Positions 5,684 through 6,512 of a stretch of 6,512 nt of DNA are shown in pieces. Each line of letters begins with the position of its first letter. Position 1 is the first letter of the stretch. The DNA lies in the NCBI RefSeq assembly GCF_034007085.1, contig NZ_JAVERO010000123.1:1-6512 (forward strand), in the 5' to 3' direction. This stretch comes from Castellaniella sp034007085. Lineage in GTDB: Bacteria; Pseudomonadota; Gammaproteobacteria; Burkholderiales; Burkholderiaceae_B. Position numbers and translations under genes: made by a program. The notes below the pieces were generated by a model. That model worked only from the letters and a program-made list of their open reading frames with translations, was not told the origin of the DNA and searched no databases.

Positions 5684-6512
5684 TTGCCTCTCTTGCCCAA
5701 TCCCGCCCTGTACGTGCGCCTGCCCAACTGGGTCGGTGACGTCTGCATGAGCCTGCCCAGCCTGGAGGCCCTGCTGGCCACCGGCCTGCCCGTCGTGGCC
5801 TGCGCCCGGCCCTGGGCACAGGATCTGTTGTCCGCCTACCCTCTGGCAGGTTTCATTCCCATGCAAGGCCCCTGGCGGGCCGACCGAGCGGCTGTCCGTC
5901 ATGCGCGGCGGCAGGCGCCGCTCGGACGCCCCCTGGGCTTGCTGCTGCCCGATTCTCTGTCCAGCGCCCTGGTGTTCCGGTTCGCAGGGATTCCCTGCGC
6001 CGGCTACCGGGACGACGGCCGCAGCCTGATTCTGCGCTGGCCCTGCGCCAAGCCGACCGGCCCGCTGCACGCGGTGCAGTCCTGGTATCACCTGACCCGC
6101 CACGCCTTGACGCAATGGCATCTGGCGGTGCCTCCGCCCCAGCCTGCCGAAGAACTGCGCTGGCAGGCCGCCCTCGCGCACGAAGACGCAGCATCCCGGA
6201 CACTTGCCCAGGCGGGGCTGTCCCGGGGGGGCTTTGTCCTGATCGCCCCGACGGCCACGGGCCTGCACAAAGGCCGCGTCAAGGTCTGGCCGGGCTTCGA
6301 CAGCCTGACCCGTTCCCTGCAGGCGCGCGGCCTGACAGTCGCCATGGCGCCGCCCCCATCCGAACGCCAAGCCGCGCTCGACAACGCCCCGACCGCCCTG
6401 CTGCTGCCGCCCCTGGGACTGGGGGCCTTTGCTGCCTTGACCCGCCGCGCGGCCCTGGTGATCTGCAATGACTCGGGGGTATCCCACCTGAGCGCCGCCG
6501 CCGGGGCCCGGC
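5684..6512 (+). CDS. Family 9 glycosyltransferase, LPS heptosyltransferase-like (3' end outside window)
   Basis: The frame is open from before 5630 to the window end and encodes at least 276 residues; members of this family have about 340-350, so roughly the last fifth is missing. It resembles ADP-heptose:LPS heptosyltransferases such as WaaF, cytoplasmic enzymes that add heptose to the LPS inner core. The N-terminal acceptor-domain motif is LPNWVGDVCMSLPSLEAL, beginning at residue 13. In the second domain, K200 with W202-P203 (VKVWPGF) matches the conserved KxWP-type donor-site region, and NDSGVSHLSAAAG from residue 262 is the family's nucleotide-sugar signature with D263. The start is uncertain: TTG at 5684 has a good ribosome site, while GTG at 5630 would add 18 basic residues unlike the family. 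It is divergent from msbA, which fits an LPS role. The exact sugar and acceptor cannot be told from sequence alone. Confidence 0.87.
   Translation, partial: MPLLPNPALYVRLPNWVGDVCMSLPSLEALLATGLPVVACARPWAQDLLSAYPLAGFIPMQGPWRADRAAVRHARRQAPLGRPLGLLLPDSLSSALVFRFAGIPCAGYRDDGRSLILRWPCAKPTGPLHAVQSWYHLTRHALTQWHLAVPPPQPAEELRWQAALAHEDAASRTLAQAGLSRGGFVLIAPTATGLHKGRVKVWPGFDSLTRSLQARGLTVAMAPPPSERQAALDNAPTALLLPPLGLGAFAALTRRAALVICNDSGVSHLSAAAGAR

Noticed and set aside
5599..5781. An N-terminal extension of MsbA back to an ATG at 5781
   Set aside because: It would overlap the divergent gene by about 100 bases and add a basic, low-complexity stretch not seen in MsbA; the GTG at 5598 gives the family's normal N-terminus.
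5612..6487. A 291-codon minus-strand open frame opposite the glycosyltransferase gene
   Set aside because: The plus strand in this region encodes clear family 9 motifs (NWVGD, VKVWP, NDSG) without interruption; the minus-strand translation is Gly/Gln/Arg-rich low complexity typical of an antisense shadow.

Overview
The window looks like chromosomal housekeeping DNA from a high-GC betaproteobacterium, most likely order Burkholderiales and perhaps Alcaligenaceae (Bordetella/Achromobacter-like). That placement is an inference from GC-rich third codon positions, the protein sequences and the gene content; no rRNA or other marker is present. I see no tRNA, insertion sequence, phage gene, CRISPR array or compositional island. 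Almost all of the DNA is coding.

Left part (1-3245): a 72-residue three-helix membrane protein of unknown function is read leftwards. Across a ~180-base divergent intergenic region lies rng, encoding ribonuclease G. It is followed 53 bases later on the same strand by dsdA, encoding D-serine ammonia-lyase. The two may share a transcript, although a hairpin sits over the rng stop codon.

Right part (3278-6512): msbA, the lipid A/LPS flippase, is read leftwards and ends in an ATGA overlap with a small lipoprotein gene of unknown function. That operon converges on dsdA across 32 bases containing an inverted repeat. Head to head with msbA, 85 bases away, starts a family 9 glycosyltransferase of the LPS heptosyltransferase type, cut by the window end. 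Both genes of this divergent pair appear to use non-ATG starts (GTG and TTG).

Functionally there is an RNA-processing gene with an amino-acid detoxification/catabolism gene on one side, and an LPS assembly pair (core glycosyltransferase plus lipid A transporter) with a coupled envelope lipoprotein on the other. I did not find an undescribed defence, mobile or RNA-based system. The items most worth checking are the unknown lipoprotein translationally coupled to msbA, the proline/serine-rich C-terminal tail on MsbA, and the dsdA gene without its usual regulator and transporter.
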